From contig NZ_SPQT01000001.1 in the NCBI RefSeq assembly GCF_004571025.1, positions 248,001 to 312,000 on the forward strand: DNA of 64,000 nucleotides, written 5' to 3'. Under the pieces are notes generated by a model, which saw only the letters and a program-made list of their open reading frames with translations, was not told the origin of the DNA and did no database searches. Position 1 is the first letter of the stretch. The number at the start of each line of letters is the position of its first letter. Source of the DNA: Bradyrhizobium niftali. GTDB taxonomy: Bacteria; Pseudomonadota; Alphaproteobacteria; Rhizobiales; Xanthobacteraceae. Position numbers and translations under genes: made by a program. This document shows positions 1 through 9,877 of this stretch, in pieces.

Positions 1-777
<777 letters not shown>

Positions 778-889
778 GCGCGTGGATGTGCGCGGTCGGG
801 GAGGGGGAGTCAAGACGGGATTGGGGGGCGATCCGGTCGCTCCGATCCGTTCCGGGGCCCGTGAGGGAACGATGCTCTTGCCCACACGC

Positions 890-969
890 CGTCATTGCGA
901 GCGCAGCGAAGCAATCCAGATTCTTTCCGTGGCGGCAGTCTGGATTGCTTCGCTGCGCTCGCAATGACG
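890..969. repeat. Palindromic intergenic repeat, copy 1
   Basis: A perfect 31-bp inverted repeat (890-920 against 939-969) is separated by an 18-nt loop. The outer tips read CGTCATTGCGAGCG and CGCTCGCAATGACG. Related copies occur at 6754-6840 and 15773-15859, always between genes. This is the hallmark of a dispersed bradyrhizobial palindromic element of the REP/RPE kind. It lies upstream of folP, downstream of a DUF4332 gene, and could form a strong RNA hairpin. Confidence 0.85.
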
Positions 970-1052
970 ATGTTGAGACAGCCGTCCACTCTTACCCCCG
1001 GTGTCGTCCCGGCGAAGGTGTGGCGTCAGCTCGTATGCGGTGAGCAGCAGCC

Positions 1053-1460
1053 CTAATACGTGATCTTCGGCGGCAGCTTCTTGGCCTTGGCGATGATGTC
1101 GCCGACCGATTTTTCCGAGGGCAGGATGCGGACGAGCTTCTTCTTCTCGTTGGCTTCGCGCATGCTCTGGGCGAGTCTTGCCGGATTCCGATAGGCGAGC
1201 TCGCGCACGGTGGTGACGCCGGCGGCGCGCACCAGGCCGACCTTGGCCCGGCCCATCCCGGGAATGCGCATGTAGTCGGAGACGTTGGCCCATTCCAGGA
1301 GCTGCTGCTCGCTGATGCCGGTCTTGGCGGACAGCGCCTTGCGTCCCTTCACGGTCGAGGCCGCCTCGAGCAGCGCGTCGGTGGTGCGGATTCCCTGCGC
1401 CTTCAACTTGTTGGCGGCAAAGGCAGGCAGGCCCTCAATCTCGGAGATCGGATATGTCAT
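1053..1460 (-). CDS. DUF4332 (helix-hairpin-helix-like) protein
   Basis: A 135-residue protein with two helix-hairpin-helix-like stretches: an N-terminal part around IEGLPAFAANKLKAQGI and a central IPGMGRAKVGLVRAAGV segment at roughly residues 67-83. This matches the DUF4332 family, whose members resemble DNA-binding HhH folds but whose role is unknown. I chose the ATG at 1458-1460, which has TGAG upstream, over the in-frame TTG nine bases earlier. No signal peptide or membrane segment is visible, so it is probably cytosolic. It lies 24 bp downstream of the next minus-strand gene and may be co-transcribed with it. Confidence 0.8.
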   Translation of the reverse strand: MTYPISEIEGLPAFAANKLKAQGIRTTDALLEAASTVKGRKALSAKTGISEQQLLEWANVSDYMRIPGMGRAKVGLVRAAGVTTVRELAYRNPARLAQSMREANEKKKLVRILPSEKSVGDIIAKAKKLPPKITY

Positions 1461-1484
1461 GATACTCAATATGAAAAGCGTAGC

Positions 1485-1850
1485 TCAGGCAAATTGGCTG
1501 AGGCCCGGCGTCCCTGCGATGATCTTGCCCACCTGATCCGCTCCGATTTTGTCTCGGCCGAAGCGAAAAAGTTCACGGGCAATGTTCTGAATCTCGGACA
1601 TGCCAAGTCCCAGGCCCATCAGGCGCGTGCCGACGGCCATCAGGCCGCCGCCCATCAGCCGCGACAGTCCGCCGCCGCTCCTGGACGCGTCGATCGCCGC
1701 TTCCGCGCCGGGAATATGACTGATCAGGGCTTCGACGTTCTCGGAAGGGCCCTCGCTGCGGAGGAAGCCCAGGATAATGCCGACGGTCTTTTCAGCGACA
1801 GCACTATCTATGCTGGCGTTTGTCGCCAGCCGCCCGATCAGCTCGTCCAT
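1485..1850 (-). CDS. Conserved protein resembling DUF2267/DUF2780 families
   Basis: A 121-residue protein with an N-terminal helical region, a central glycine-rich stretch (SRSGGGLSRLMGGGLMAVG, about residues 57-75) and a C-terminal tail ending in GKIIAGTPGLSQFA. The layout, a helical bundle followed by a Gly/Met-rich linker and a terminal iPGL motif, resembles the DUF2267/DUF2780 proteins, whose function is not known. GGGG lies about eight bases upstream of the ATG. It is followed closely by the DUF4332 gene, suggesting a two-gene unit. The family assignment is a judgement from memory of these families, not a search. Confidence 0.65.
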   Translation of the reverse strand: MDELIGRLATNASIDSAVAEKTVGIILGFLRSEGPSENVEALISHIPGAEAAIDASRSGGGLSRLMGGGLMAVGTRLMGLGLGMSEIQNIARELFRFGRDKIGADQVGKIIAGTPGLSQFA

Positions 1851-2189
1851 AAGACCCCGCCCCTCAACCGGTTTGCATGCCGGAGTATTGCTTTCGAAAA
1901 ACGATCTTGAGCCGGTGTGATGTGAAATACAAGGCGAACATGCGATTCGGCTTCGAACGCGCGAAAGGTGTTGCAGCGATGCAAGAGCGGAGATGAAAAC
2001 AGCAGTAAATTACCGCGGTGCGAACGCGCCGTTCCTACTTTCGGCCGATGTCGTCCACTTGGTTTCCGACCATGTCGCAAGATCGGATCGTGTTTGAACG
2101 GTTTCAATCGGCGTGCGACATGCGGTAAACTGCGGAACCGGCATTTGAGTTTCAATACGCGAAACACGGCAGATGGATCAGAGAAAATA
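1851..2189. other. Intergenic region between divergent genes
   Basis: This 339-bp stretch separates the minus-strand small gene from the plus-strand HerA-like ATPase. It is less GC-rich than its surroundings and presumably holds both promoters. A longer open frame continues upstream of the ATPase start (to 1968) but has no family similarity and no good ribosome site. I see no repeat, RNA gene or clear operator. Confidence 0.5.
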
Positions 2190-3812
2190 ATGACCGCACA
2201 GGACAGCAAGCTCGGCGACACCGACGACAAGATTTTCGTCGGCAAGGGAGACGAGCAGGCATGGCTGACGCTGGCGCTCGCCAATCGCCACGGCCTCGTC
2301 ACTGGTGCAACTGGAACCGGCAAGACGGTGTCGCTGCAAGTCATGGCAGAGGGATTTGCGCGCGCAGGAGTTCCGGTCTTCGCGGCCGACATCAAGGGCG
2401 ACCTCTCCGGCATCTCCGAGGTCGGCGTGCCCGCGGACTTCATCGTCAAGCGCGCCACCGCGATGGGGCTGACGTTCCAGCCCGACCAGTTCTCGACGGT
2501 GTTCTGGGACGTGTTCGGTGAGCAGGGCCACCCGGTGCGGGCGACCGTCACCGAGATGGGGCCGCTTCTGCTCGCGCGCATGCTCGACCTCAATGACGTG
2601 CAGGAGGGCGTTCTCAACGTCGCCTTCCGCGTCGCCGACGACAACGGCCTTGTCCTGATCGACATGAAGGATCTGCGTGCGCTGCTCGATGCCATCGTGC
2701 CCGACAGCAGCAAGAAGGCGCCGGACGTCGCCGCGGATCCGCTTGCCGACATCCGCAAGGCCGCCCAGGGGTTTGGCAACGTCACCAAGGCCACCGTCGG
2801 CACCATCCAGCGCCAGCTGCTGGTGCTGGAGAACCAGGGCGCCACCAAGTTCTTCGGCGAGCCGGCGCTGACGCTGAAGGATTTCATGAAGACCGACCGC
2901 GACGGCCGCGGCATGGTCAACATCCTGGTCGCCGACAAGCTGCTCCAGAGCCCGCGGCTTTACGCGACATTCCTGTTGTGGATGCTGTCGGAGCTGTTCG
3001 AGGAGCTGCCCGAGGCCGGCGACCTGCCGAAGCCGAAGCTGGTGTTCTTCTTCGACGAGGCGCATCTGTTGTTCAACGACGCGCCCAAGGCGCTGATGGA
3101 CAAGATCGAGCAGGTGGTCCGCCTGATCCGCTCGAAGGGCGTCGGCGTCTATTTCGTGACGCAGAACCCGATCGATGTACCCGACCGCGTGCTTGGGCAG
3201 CTCGGCAACCGGGTGCAGCACGCACTGCGCGCCTTCACCCCGCGCGACCAGAAGGCGGTCGCCGCCGCGGCCCAGACCTTCCGGCCCAACCCGAAGCTCG
3301 ACACCGCCAAGGTGATCATGGAGCTCGGCAAGGGCGAGGCGCTGGTGTCCTTCCTCGAAGGCAACGGCACGCCGGCGATGGTCGAGCGTGTGATGATCCG
3401 GCCGCCATCGGCCCGGATCGGGGCGATCACGCCGGAAGAGCGCAAGGCGATCATGGATGCGAGCCCGGTGAAGGGCAAATACGACACCGCAGTTGATGAA
3501 GAGTCCGCCTACGAGATGATCCAGAAGCGCATCGCCGGCACCGCGGCGACCGCGGACGCTCCGGCCGGCGGAAGCGGCGGCGGCATCCTCGGCCAGATCG
3601 GCTCGATTGTCGGCACCATCTTCGGCACCAATGTCAAGCGCGGCCGCCTGTCGGCAGGCCAGGTCATTGCGCGCGACGTGACGCGATCGGTGACCAACCA
3701 GGTGATCGGGGGGATGGCCGCTAATCTCGGCAAGTCGGTCGGCGGCCAGCTCGGCGGCTCGATCGGCCGCACCTTGGTCCGCGGCGCGCTCGGCGGCTTG
3801 CTGCGTCGGTAG
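2190..3812 (+). CDS. HerA/YjgR-like ATPase (DUF853 family)
   Basis: A 540-residue P-loop ATPase of the DUF853 family (E. coli YjgR), related to the HerA/FtsK helicase-translocase clan. Walker A is GATGTGKT at residues 39-46, and Walker B is VFFFDEAH with D289/E290. An arginine-rich segment with [20 protein letters not shown] follows, typical of the HerA C-terminal domain. The last 85 residues are glycine-rich and weakly hydrophobic, which may mediate oligomer or membrane contact. I chose the ATG at 2190 because the acidic N-terminus before the P-loop then matches the family, although the frame is open to 1968. The cellular role of YjgR is unknown. Confidence 0.88.
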   Translation: MTAQDSKLGDTDDKIFVGKGDEQAWLTLALANRHGLVTGATGTGKTVSLQVMAEGFARAGVPVFAADIKGDLSGISEVGVPADFIVKRATAMGLTFQPDQFSTVFWDVFGEQGHPVRATVTEMGPLLLARMLDLNDVQEGVLNVAFRVADDNGLVLIDMKDLRALLDAIVPDSSKKAPDVAADPLADIRKAAQGFGNVTKATVGTIQRQLLVLENQGATKFFGEPALTLKDFMKTDRDGRGMVNILVADKLLQSPRLYATFLLWMLSELFEELPEAGDLPKPKLVFFFDEAHLLFNDAPKALMDKIEQVVRLIRSKGVGVYFVTQNPIDVPDRVLGQLGNRVQHALRAFTPRDQKAVAAAAQTFRPNPKLDTAKVIMELGKGEALVSFLEGNGTPAMVERVMIRPPSARIGAITPEERKAIMDASPVKGKYDTAVDEESAYEMIQKRIAGTAATADAPAGGSGGGILGQIGSIVGTIFGTNVKRGRLSAGQVIARDVTRSVTNQVIGGMAANLGKSVGGQLGGSIGRTLVRGALGGLLRR

Positions 3813-3880
3813 GCAGACAAGCTGGATTTGGAGGCAATCCGCGCGCCGGCGCGGCCGCTTCGTCATGGGTACAATTTCAG

Positions 3881-5275
3881 GTGAAGGACTCACCAACCGT
3901 CCGCCCGTCTGCTACGTGCTATGTCGCCGCCGGACTGGACCCTATTGTGAGCTCAATCGACTTGTTAGCCAAACCTGATACGCCGAGACGCCTGTCGCTG
4001 CGTGCGCCGCTAGACCTGCTCTTCCTGCTTTGCTGCTTCATCCTGGCCGCGGACGTCCTCGGTCCCGAGCTGTTCGGCAGGGGCAAGACCAAGGACTATG
4101 GGCTGTGGTACTGGGCCGGGCAGCAGGTTCTGAACGGGGGAGCGCTCTATCCCGCCAACGCCGGTGGGTATTTCGAGTTCATCTATCCGCCGCTGCCGGC
4201 GATCCTGCTCGCGATTCCGAGCTGGTTCGGCAAGATCCCGCTCTACATCGTGCTGTCGGTCCTGAATGCGCTGGCGTGGTGGTTCACCGGGACGTTCTCC
4301 GATGTCATGACCGGCTCGGGTCGCAGGGCCGGTCCGTGGCTGGAGGCACTGCCGGTTTTCGTCACCGTGACCTTCGTGTTCGACATGTTCGATCTTGGCC
4401 AGCCCAACCTCGTGCTGCTGGCGATGATGCTATACGGGTTCTGGAGCCTGCAACATCAGCGCGCCTGGCTCGCAGGCTTCATGTTCGCGCTCGCGATCGC
4501 CATCAAGGTGTTTCCGATCGCGGTGCTGCCCTATCTGGTCTGGCGGCGGAAGTGGGCCGCCGTCGTCGCGACGGTCGCCTTCACCGGCATCCTTCTCTAC
4601 GTCGTGCCGGCGCCCATTCGCGGCTTCGAGCGCAACGCGGCCGAGCTTGCGACCTGGTATCAGGGCATGGTCGGGGCGAGCTCGGAAAAGGGCTTTGGCC
4701 AGCGCGACGAGCAGAACTGGTCGTGGGTCAACCAGTCCATCATTGCCGTCACGCACCGCCTGGTCCGCCCGATCAACTACAATCAGGAGGATCCCGGCAA
4801 GCCGCCGCGCACCATGAATATCATCGACGTCGACTACAGGACGGCGAACTGGATCGTGCTCGCTGTGTCCGTGTTGCTCGGGCTCGGCTTCGTCGCGGTG
4901 ATGCCACGGCAAACGCGGCGAACGGCGCGCTCGGATGCCGAGGAGCTCGGCATCCTGTTCTGCCTGATGACGGTGGCATCGCCCCTGGCGCGGCAATACT
5001 ACTTCATGTGGCTGTTCTTCCCGATGACGGTGCTGATGCATCGTGCCGCCTTCGACGAACGGGCGAATGTGCGGCTGGGAACCTGGCTTGCCCTCGGCGC
5101 GGCCGGCTTGCTCATGCTGCTGTCGCTGCCGTGGTTTCCCACTGCCTTCCAGGCCTGGGGCAATAATCTCCTCGCCACCGCCATCCTCGCGGGCAGCCTC
5201 GCATGGCACATCCGGCATCCGCCGGTTGCGGCTAGCTCCGGCGCCCCGGCAGGGCTAAAACCCAAGATCTCTTGA
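3881..5275 (+). CDS. GT87-type membrane glycosyltransferase (DUF2029)
   Basis: A polytopic membrane protein of up to 464 residues with about ten hydrophobic segments, beginning near LDLLFLLCCFILAADVLG. It belongs to the glycosyltransferase family 87/DUF2029 group, known from actinobacterial polyprenol-phosphate-mannose-dependent mannosyltransferases; an alphaproteobacterial substrate is not established. The conserved early loop WYWAGQQVLNGGALYPAN with the following FEFIYPPLPAILL resembles the substrate site of these GT-C enzymes. The start is uncertain: GTG at 3881 gives the longest product, while GTG at 3947 would still precede the first membrane helix. The gene stands alone between the ATPase and the peptidase gene. 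Confidence 0.82.
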   Translation: MKDSPTVRPSATCYVAAGLDPIVSSIDLLAKPDTPRRLSLRAPLDLLFLLCCFILAADVLGPELFGRGKTKDYGLWYWAGQQVLNGGALYPANAGGYFEFIYPPLPAILLAIPSWFGKIPLYIVLSVLNALAWWFTGTFSDVMTGSGRRAGPWLEALPVFVTVTFVFDMFDLGQPNLVLLAMMLYGFWSLQHQRAWLAGFMFALAIAIKVFPIAVLPYLVWRRKWAAVVATVAFTGILLYVVPAPIRGFERNAAELATWYQGMVGASSEKGFGQRDEQNWSWVNQSIIAVTHRLVRPINYNQEDPGKPPRTMNIIDVDYRTANWIVLAVSVLLGLGFVAVMPRQTRRTARSDAEELGILFCLMTVASPLARQYYFMWLFFPMTVLMHRAAFDERANVRLGTWLALGAAGLLMLLSLPWFPTAFQAWGNNLLATAILAGSLAWHIRHPPVAASSGAPAGLKPKIS

Positions 5276-5284
5276 AACCCAAGG

Positions 5285-5321
5285 CCTCTTGAGAAGACCT
5301 CTTGAGAAGCCATCTTGAGAC
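5285..5321. repeat. Short 13-bp tandem repeat
   Basis: Two adjacent 13-bp units begin CCTCTTGAGAAG (5285-5297 and 5298-5310) and are followed by a partial third unit. A degenerate copy precedes them at the end of the GT87 gene. It sits in the 67-bp gap before the peptidase and may be a slippage product. Confidence 0.6.
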
Positions 5322-5342
5322 TCAAAAGTCAGGAATCCGACC

Positions 5343-6737
5343 ATGGCCAATGCGCAGCTTCAATCCGTGCTCGACCACATCGACAAGGATTTTGACAACA
5401 GCCTCGAGCGCCTGTTCTCGCTGTTGCGGATCAAGTCGATCTCGGCGGATCCGGCCTTTGCCAACGACTGCAAGGCCGCGGCCGAGCATCTCGCCAAGGA
5501 CATCGCAAGCCTCGGCGTCGCCACCGAAGTGAGGTCGACCGCCGGCCATCCCGCCATCGTCGGCAAGACCGGAGCGGGCGGACGGCCGCATGTGATCTTC
5601 TACGGCCATTACGACGTGCAGCCGGTCGATCCGCTCGACCTCTGGCATCGCCCGCCGTTCGAGCCTGTCGTCACCGATCATGCCGATGGCCGCAAGATCA
5701 TCGTCGCCCGCGGCGCCGAGGACGACAAGGGCCAGGTGATGACCTTCGTCGAGGCCTGCCGCGCCTGGAAGAAGGTGACGGGCTCGCTGCCGATCGACGT
5801 CACCTTCCTGATCGAAGGCGAGGAGGAGGTCGGCTCGAAGAATTTCGTGCCCTTCATCGAGGCCAACAAGGACGAGTTCAAGGCCGATTACGTGCTGGTC
5901 TGCGACACCGGCATGTGGGACCGCAATACCCCGGCGATCACGACGTCGCTGCGCGGCCTGCTCTATGAGGAGCTGAAGATCACCGCCGCCAATCGCGATT
6001 TGCATTCCGGCGTGTTCGGCGGCAGCGCGATGAACCCGATCCGCGTGCTCACGAAAATTCTCGGCGGGCTGTTCGACGACGACAACCGCATCACCATTCC
6101 CGGCTTCTATGACGGCGTGAAGGATCTGCCGCCCGATATTCTGGAGCAGTGGAAGAAGCTCAATCTCACGCCGGAGATGTTCCTCAAGCCGATCGGCCTG
6201 TCGATCCCGGCCGGCGAAAAGGGGCGGCTGTTGATCGAGCAGGCCTCCTCGCGTCCGACTTGCGATGTCAACGGCATCTGGGGCGGCTATATCGGCGAAG
6301 GCTCCAAGACGGTGATCCCGTCGCATGCCTCGGCAAAAATCTCGTTCCGTTTGGTCGAGGGACAGGACCCCGCAAAGATCCGCAAGGCCTTCCGCGACTA
6401 CGTGACGGCACGGCTTCCGGGCGACTGCAAGGTCGAGTTCGGCGACCATTCCGCCGCGCCCGCGGTCGCGCTCGACTGGAAGATGAAGCCGCTCGCCGCC
6501 GCCAGCAAGGCGCTGACGGAGGAATGGGGCAAGGAGACCGTGTTGATGGGCTCGGGCGCCTCGATCCCGATCGTCGCCGACTTCAAGCGCACGCTGGGGC
6601 TCGACTCGCTGCTGGTCGGCTTTGGCCTGGACGACGACAACATCCACTCGCCGAACGAGAAGTACGACCTCCGCAGCTTCCAGAAGGGCATCCGCTCCTG
6701 GGCGCGGATCCTCGCGGCGCTCGCGGAGGTGAAGTAG
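5343..6737 (+). CDS. M20 family metallopeptidase (dipeptidase-like)
   Basis: A 464-residue di-zinc hydrolase of the M20 peptidase family, closest in pattern to the carnosinase/CNDP dipeptidases. It probably cleaves dipeptides or N-acyl amino acids in the cytosol. The metal and catalytic residues can be read directly: H89 and D91 in GHYDVQPVD, bridging D127 in GAEDDKGQ, and E160/E161 in EGEEEVGS. A lid/dimerisation domain follows around residues 200-370, and the C-terminal IHSPNEKYDL supplies the last metal histidine. No signal peptide is visible. The length is usual for the family. It is a single gene with a bidirectional terminator downstream. Confidence 0.93.
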   Translation: MANAQLQSVLDHIDKDFDNSLERLFSLLRIKSISADPAFANDCKAAAEHLAKDIASLGVATEVRSTAGHPAIVGKTGAGGRPHVIFYGHYDVQPVDPLDLWHRPPFEPVVTDHADGRKIIVARGAEDDKGQVMTFVEACRAWKKVTGSLPIDVTFLIEGEEEVGSKNFVPFIEANKDEFKADYVLVCDTGMWDRNTPAITTSLRGLLYEELKITAANRDLHSGVFGGSAMNPIRVLTKILGGLFDDDNRITIPGFYDGVKDLPPDILEQWKKLNLTPEMFLKPIGLSIPAGEKGRLLIEQASSRPTCDVNGIWGGYIGEGSKTVIPSHASAKISFRLVEGQDPAKIRKAFRDYVTARLPGDCKVEFGDHSAAPAVALDWKMKPLAAASKALTEEWGKETVLMGSGASIPIVADFKRTLGLDSLLVGFGLDDDNIHSPNEKYDLRSFQKGIRSWARILAALAEVK

Positions 6738-6753
6738 GGCGAGGGTCTATCCC

Positions 6754-6840
6754 CGTCATTGCGAGCGAAGCGAAGCAATCCAGAATCCCTCCGCGGAAAC
6801 ACTCTGGATTGCTTCGTCGCAAGAGCTCCTCGCAATGACG
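6754..6840. repeat. Palindromic intergenic repeat, copy 2
   Basis: Same family as the element at 890-969: the tips CGTCATTGCGAGCG and CTCGCAATGACG are inverted. The right arm carries an insertion reading GTCGCAAGAGCTC, so the hairpin has a bulge. This bulged variant is shared with the copy at 15773-15859, which suggests a subfamily. It lies just past the peptidase stop codon. Confidence 0.85.
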
Positions 6841-6870
6841 GCGGAGGCACGAGTGACGGCCCCCAAATAA

Positions 6871-6898
6871 AAACGCCGCCCGGAATTGGGCGGCGTTT
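6871..6898. terminator. Bidirectional intrinsic terminator
   Basis: A hairpin with stem AAACGCCGCCC / GGGCGGCGTTT and a short AATT-containing loop is flanked by A-rich and T-rich bases on its two sides. It lies between convergent genes, the peptidase on plus and the aldolase on minus, so it can end transcripts from both strands. Confidence 0.85.
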
Positions 6899-6954
6899 CA
6901 TTCCAAGACGTGCAGAGGTAGTTGAGAGCTATCCTACACGAAATCCCGAAAATC

Positions 6955-7734
6955 TCAAGACCGATAGCCCGGCAGCTCGCGGTCGAGCTTGCGCAGCAGC
7001 GGCGGCCACACGAGGTTCGTCGCGCGCAGCTCGGCGCGGTCGCGGTTCGCCAGCAGCTCGGTGTTCTTCTCGATCGCAATCTCCTCGACCGGATAGACCG
7101 GCGTGCCCAGCGCGCGCGTGCGCACCTGCATCGAGCAGGCGCGCTCGAGGTGATACATGCGCTCGAAGGCGGAGGCGACCGAGCGGCCGACCGTCAGCGT
7201 GCCGTGGTTGCGCAGGAGCATGTGGTTGTGGTCGCCGAGGTCCTTCTGGAGGCGCGGCCGCTCGTCGTGGTCGAGCGCGATACCTTCATAGTCGTGATAG
7301 GCGAGGTCGTGGGTGACGAGCTGGGCGGTCTGGTTCAGCGGCAGCAGCCCTTCGGCGCTGCTCGACACCGCGGTGCCGTCGAGGGTGTGGAGATGCAGCA
7401 CGCAGATCGCGTCCTCGCGCACCTCGTGGATCGCCGAATGGATGGTGAAGCCGGCCGGGTTGATGCTGTACTCGCTCTCGGAGAGCTGGTTGCCGTGCAG
7501 GTCGACCTTGACGAGGCTCGACGCCGTGATCTCGTCGAACATCAGCCCGTAGGGGTTGATGAGGAAGTGATGATCGGGGCCGGGCACGCGCGCGGAGATG
7601 TGGGTGTCGACCAGGTCGTCCCAGCCGTACAGCGAGACGAGACGATAGCAGGCGGCGAGATTGACCCGTTGCTGCCACTCGGCCTCCGTCATGTTCGACG
7701 GCGCTTCTCTCAGGCGCGCTTCCGCTGGTGACAT
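6955..7734 (-). CDS. Class II aldolase/adducin family protein
   Basis: A 259-residue class II aldolase/adducin-fold protein. Members such as fuculose-phosphate aldolase and ribulose-5-phosphate epimerase use a divalent metal held by histidines to act on sugar or hydroxy-keto acids. The metal-site pattern is visible: LHLHTLDGTAVS in the middle, then RNHGTLTVG about 90 residues later. I placed the start at the ATG 7732-7734 because GGAGAG lies upstream; the open frame extends 44 codons further back but reads partly through a repeat. The exact substrate cannot be told from sequence. The gene is isolated, ends at the shared terminator and is probably cytosolic. Confidence 0.88.
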   Translation of the reverse strand: MSPAEARLREAPSNMTEAEWQQRVNLAACYRLVSLYGWDDLVDTHISARVPGPDHHFLINPYGLMFDEITASSLVKVDLHGNQLSESEYSINPAGFTIHSAIHEVREDAICVLHLHTLDGTAVSSSAEGLLPLNQTAQLVTHDLAYHDYEGIALDHDERPRLQKDLGDHNHMLLRNHGTLTVGRSVASAFERMYHLERACSMQVRTRALGTPVYPVEEIAIEKNTELLANRDRAELRATNLVWPPLLRKLDRELPGYRS

Positions 7735-7824
7735 GGCCAATCTCTCCGAACCTCGTTGTTGCGGGAAGGGAGCGTAGTCGCGGTGATGGCCGGCGGCAAG
7801 GAGGTCAAATCGCAGCAGCCAAGC

Positions 7825-7901
7825 GTAGCCCGCATGGAGCGTAGCGTAATGCGGGGGGCTCACCAAGGACCCCGGATTTCGCTTCGCTCCATCCGGGCTA
7901 C
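7825..7901. repeat. Palindromic intergenic repeat, second family
   Basis: Inverted arms GTAGCCCGCATGGAGCG and CGCTCCATCCGGGCTAC frame a 77-bp element. This is a different sequence family from the CGTCATTGCGAG element but has the same architecture. A decayed half-copy appears to lie at 46730. It sits between the aldolase and the GT39-like gene. Confidence 0.75.
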
Positions 7902-7918
7902 AAGGCAGGAGAAAGAAA

Positions 7919-9568
7919 TTACGGTGCCGGGATCGAGAGCAGGCTGGAAATGCTGCTGCCGCGGATGTCGTAGACGCGGGCGAACACCACGTCGTCGCGC
8001 TTGATTTCGACCATGACAGGCGCGGTGAGGCCCTTGCAGTAGAACTCGCCGAGCGTCATCGCGAAATCGGCCGCATTGGAATCCCAGCCGATGGTGAAGT
8101 CGGGCCCGAGCGCGACCTGCGCCGGACGCTGCGGACCGCACACCGCGACCTTCCATTTTCGGTTGCGCGGCGGCACTTCCTGGCGCTCGACCAGCTGCTC
8201 GCGCAGCTCGTCCGAGGCCTGCTTCAGCGCGAGGCCCCAATAGTCCAGCATGAAGCGGTCGTCGGCGGCGCGCACGGTGCCGGCGATGTGGTTGAAGTGG
8301 GTGTACTGATAGGGATGCAGCCGGATCATCTCGGCGAGCGAGAGCGCAAGGCCGAAGCAGAAGGTGGCGAGCACGACCGGTTGCCAGGTGCGGTGATTGG
8401 CGCGCAGGCGCTCCATGGTCCAGGCGAAGGCGACGCCGCCGAGCACCGCCATCGGCGGGATCACGAAGACGAAATGGCGGATGCCGTTGTAGAGCGCGGG
8501 CCGCTTCACCATCGCGATCGCGAGCGGCAGGGTCGCGGCGAGCGTCAGCATCAGGAGGATGGTCTTGCGGCGGGCCGGAACCCCGCCGCGCGGCAGCAGC
8601 GCGAATGTGCTGACCACGGCGCCGGTCATCAGCACCAGCATCACCTCGGGCAACTGAAGCGCGAACAGCGTCGGCAGATAGGACCAGGGCATGTCGGGCA
8701 CGGACACGATCGCGCCGTCGAACATCTCCTTCCAGGGCTTCTCGAAGAAGTGCGAGAAGTAGGTCAGCGCCTCGAAGGGATTGCCGGGTTCCATGATCGA
8801 CCACGGCCAGATCAGGCCCATCACGAGATAGCCGAACACGAGGCCCGGCAGCAGCACGTAGACGACATGAGCGAAGCGGCGGGCCGCCTCGCGAACACCT
8901 TCGGTGCGCAGTTCCTCCAGGAACAGCGGGATGAAGCCGATCATGGCGTAGACCAGCGCAAGACCGCCGAGGATGCGGCAGCCGATCGACAAGCCGGCGC
9001 CGATGCCGACGATCAGGATCGTGCGCGGCGAAGGTTGCGGATATTCCTCGGCGAGCCGGACCAGGCCCAGCATCAGGATGATCATGGCCACCGCGAAGGG
9101 CGCATCCTTCGGGTTCATGAACATGTGGCCGTAGAAGATCGGGCAGAGCGCGAGCAGCAGGAGCGAGGCAAGACCGGCCAGGGGCCCGCCGATGCGGCGG
9201 CCGAGCCGCCAGGTCACCGCAAGCCCGACCACGCCGACGACGGCGCCGAGCAGGCGTCGCGTCTCGAACAGCTCGAGCGGAATGACCTTGTGCAGGAGAG
9301 CCGCGACCATGTCGAAGCCGCCGCCATACATATAGAGGTTGGCGAAGGAGAGCGCCGCGGTGTCCTTGAAGCCGGAACCGAACATGCGCAGCAGCAGGTC
9401 GGCATATTCAGCGTGGGTGTAGTCGTCCCAGCCGAGCCCGTAGTCGCGGAAGGTCAAGCCTGCAATGACGGCGACCGCGGCCAGCACCAGCATGGCGAGA
9501 TCGTCGCAAGTCCGTTCGACCGAGCGCCGCAGAGGCGTGTCGATCGCCGAAGTCGTGATGGATGTCAT
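7919..9568 (-). CDS. GT39/ArnT-like membrane glycosyltransferase
   Basis: A 549-residue integral membrane protein with about eleven hydrophobic segments and the GT-C fold signature near the N-terminus: an aspartate pair in GLGWDDYTHAEYADL (about residues 48-62), the usual catalytic or metal-binding periplasmic loop of the PMT/ArnT/GT39 clan. Such enzymes transfer a sugar from a polyprenyl-phosphate donor on the outer face of the inner membrane. The final 130 residues form a soluble periplasmic domain. The acceptor is unknown. The gene is single, with the promoter probably in the 309-bp upstream gap. Confidence 0.82.
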   Translation of the reverse strand: MTSITTSAIDTPLRRSVERTCDDLAMLVLAAVAVIAGLTFRDYGLGWDDYTHAEYADLLLRMFGSGFKDTAALSFANLYMYGGGFDMVAALLHKVIPLELFETRRLLGAVVGVVGLAVTWRLGRRIGGPLAGLASLLLLALCPIFYGHMFMNPKDAPFAVAMIILMLGLVRLAEEYPQPSPRTILIVGIGAGLSIGCRILGGLALVYAMIGFIPLFLEELRTEGVREAARRFAHVVYVLLPGLVFGYLVMGLIWPWSIMEPGNPFEALTYFSHFFEKPWKEMFDGAIVSVPDMPWSYLPTLFALQLPEVMLVLMTGAVVSTFALLPRGGVPARRKTILLMLTLAATLPLAIAMVKRPALYNGIRHFVFVIPPMAVLGGVAFAWTMERLRANHRTWQPVVLATFCFGLALSLAEMIRLHPYQYTHFNHIAGTVRAADDRFMLDYWGLALKQASDELREQLVERQEVPPRNRKWKVAVCGPQRPAQVALGPDFTIGWDSNAADFAMTLGEFYCKGLTAPVMVEIKRDDVVFARVYDIRGSSISSLLSIPAP

Positions 9569-9877
9569 GGCTATTGGTGACCCGGAATCCCCTCTTGGCC
9601 CTGCTGGCGCGCGCGGGCCTGCTCCCCGGACTCCGTATAGCGCAGTTCCATTACCAAGTAATTGGGCATTATGGCTAAATTCCTGATGCGACGCAGCAAA
9701 TCCAGAAACTCAAGAGCACTCTAGGAGTAGCGATCCGTAGCTGAAGGGAATGTGAATAAGTCCCTGATTTCCTTCTCTTTAGGAACGCTGATCACAATTC
9801 GCCGTTGGCGACGAACACAGGATGACGGTATCGTGGCGCGAGTGTCGCGTGCGGATGCACGGCCGGGGGTGAGTTCG
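9569..9877. other. Divergent intergenic region
   Basis: This 309-bp gap lies between the minus-strand GT39-like gene and a plus-strand proline-rich membrane protein. The middle is AT-rich and should hold two divergent promoters. An open frame from 9752 reads into the downstream gene but its first 42 residues look non-coding. No repeat or RNA gene was recognised. Confidence 0.45.
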
